From the NCBI RefSeq assembly GCF_900604335.1, contig NZ_UWOD01000001.1:372001-436000 (forward strand): 64,000 nucleotides of DNA, in the 5' to 3' direction. The notes under the pieces are model-generated. The model had not been told where the DNA came from and did not search any database. It was given only the letters and a program-made list of their open reading frames with translations. Origin of the DNA: Intestinibacillus sp. Marseille-P6563 (lineage in GTDB: Bacteria; Bacillota; Clostridia; Oscillospirales; Butyricicoccaceae). Position 1 is the stretch's first letter, and every line of letters starts with the position of its first letter. Below, in pieces: positions 63,190 through 64,000 of the stretch. The position numbers and the translations under genes were made by a program.

Positions 63190-64000
63190 ATGGTAGATTC
63201 CAAGGAACTTAATTCCTATCAAAATAAACTTATCGATGTGTATGGTCAACTTGATTTTTCTAAAGAATCAGATTTTAAAAAATGCAGAAATATCGTAACC
63301 TCTGCATCGCCATTGTTCCATGATAAATTGCAGAGCCAATACTGCGACCTACTTTTAGACAGCTTAACAATGGGGTATCTGAGATATTCAGAGTTAATTA
63401 AATACAATGTTACTAGCGATCCTTGCTTTGTTGAGTATCGAAATGCTGTGAAGCAATTGCCAGAACATGATCCCATCAAGCAAATATATTTTTCCGTAAT
63501 CGACCTGCTCACTGGAGAATCTGGAGCAATTAATGAAAGACTTGCACAATATGTACCCGCAAAAGTGCAGTGTTATTTAGATCAAGGCGAAATAATGTTA
63601 TGTGGAGACTTTATTTATTGCCTAGTATTGCCTCTAAAAGAAGGCATTCCCGGAATGTGGAGTTATCTGGGGCAACTACTCAATAGGCCCGGAGTGGGTA
63701 AGGGAATTTCAGAAATGTGTCAGGCTTTAGAAAGCGTATATTACAGTGCGAAAAACGAAGATATTGCGGATGCACTGCTGAGAGTGTTGCAAATCAATGA
63801 TGATATATATTTGGCCAAGGAACTGTTAGGGTATACTTATTACAATATGCAGATGTGGAATAATGCGCTTTCATATTTGGAGCAATATGAGGATGTGAAA
63901 GATTCCACAGGCATATTCTATATGGATAATATTTATTTCTGGATGGCCTGGTGCTATGGGAAAAAACGCAACTATCAGTTAGAAGAAGCGTATTATAGAA
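63190..64000 (+). CDS. Unknown AT-rich cargo protein, helical-repeat-like (3' end outside window)
   Basis: This frame opens at ATG 63190 after TCAGGAGGAATTTAGC and stays open for 270 codons to the window end. The protein is acidic and helical, with alternating helix patterns in the second half (YYSAKNEDIADALLRVLQI, LAKELLGYTYYNMQMWNNAL, YLEQYEDVKDSTG) that resemble tetratricopeptide repeats. I do not recognise the family, and no catalytic motif is visible. Its low GC and its position directly after a broken methylase in an integrative element mark it as recently acquired cargo; defence or regulatory roles are possible but unproven. Confidence 0.75.
   Translation, partial: MVDSKELNSYQNKLIDVYGQLDFSKESDFKKCRNIVTSASPLFHDKLQSQYCDLLLDSLTMGYLRYSELIKYNVTSDPCFVEYRNAVKQLPEHDPIKQIYFSVIDLLTGESGAINERLAQYVPAKVQCYLDQGEIMLCGDFIYCLVLPLKEGIPGMWSYLGQLLNRPGVGKGISEMCQALESVYYSAKNEDIADALLRVLQINDDIYLAKELLGYTYYNMQMWNNALSYLEQYEDVKDSTGIFYMDNIYFWMAWCYGKKRNYQLEEAYYR

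Overview
The window looks like a chromosomal segment of an anaerobic, moderately GC-rich Firmicute of class Clostridia. An Oscillospirales/Butyricicoccaceae-type gut bacterium is my best guess, by inference from protein style, FabK-based fatty acid synthesis, a SpoVB-like flippase, a phenylalanine T-box, a CIRCE-controlled groESL and Clostridia-type conjugative-element proteins. No rRNA genes or CRISPR arrays are seen.

Region 1 (1-2480): a partial YitT membrane protein and a MATE efflux pump, divergently arranged. Region 2 (about 2487-15826) reads as an old, decaying genomic island. Its left edge is a diverged copy of the 3' three-quarters of a tRNA-Ala gene (2487-2549), and its right edge is the intact tRNA-Ala(GGC) (15827-15902), both on the minus strand, as expected after insertion at a tRNA 3' end. 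Inside are three serine-recombinase fragments, a VirB4 fragment and a zinc-finger protein remnant. There is also an apparently intact AraC-controlled inositol cassette (GPH transporter, iolI, iolG), a broken tetR/alcohol dehydrogenase pair, and a DUF262/DUF1524 (GmrSD-like) defence-type gene. The two frames of that last gene are joined exactly at an in-phase U UUU UUA slippery heptamer.

Region 3 (15.9-25.0 kb): gltX, a small lipoprotein and glnS; a MocR regulator with an AEC transporter; DegV; a MarR/FabT-like regulator; and a ROK regulator. Region 4 (25.1-34.5 kb): a complete type II fatty acid synthesis locus. On the minus strand the order is fabH-fabK-fabG-fabF-accB-fabZ-accC-accD-accA-acpP, and fabD is divergent. 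The fabH and fabD promoters overlap at the -10 boxes and share a 12-base box with the MarR gene promoter, and fabH appears to start at an ATT codon.

Region 5 (34.6-56.9 kb) is mostly housekeeping: a DEAD-box helicase, an amidase, cbiB and cbiET, tRNA-Cys, an aldo/keto reductase, T-box-pheST, ireB, groESL, an RNA methyltransferase, a SpoVB-like flippase, tgt, an aminotransferase with an Lrp regulator, a DUF2461 protein, an exonuclease, an AI-2E-family permease and several small membrane or secreted proteins.

Region 6 (57-64 kb) is an integrative/conjugative-type element: a RepA-like protein, pcfB, and a virD4 gene cut short next to an IS110-family element with a strongly structured 5' non-coding region. 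These are followed by tnpV, a DUF6809-like gene, an xre regulator with a perfect palindromic operator inside its promoter, a DNA-methylase remnant, and an AT-rich unknown cargo gene running off the end of the window.
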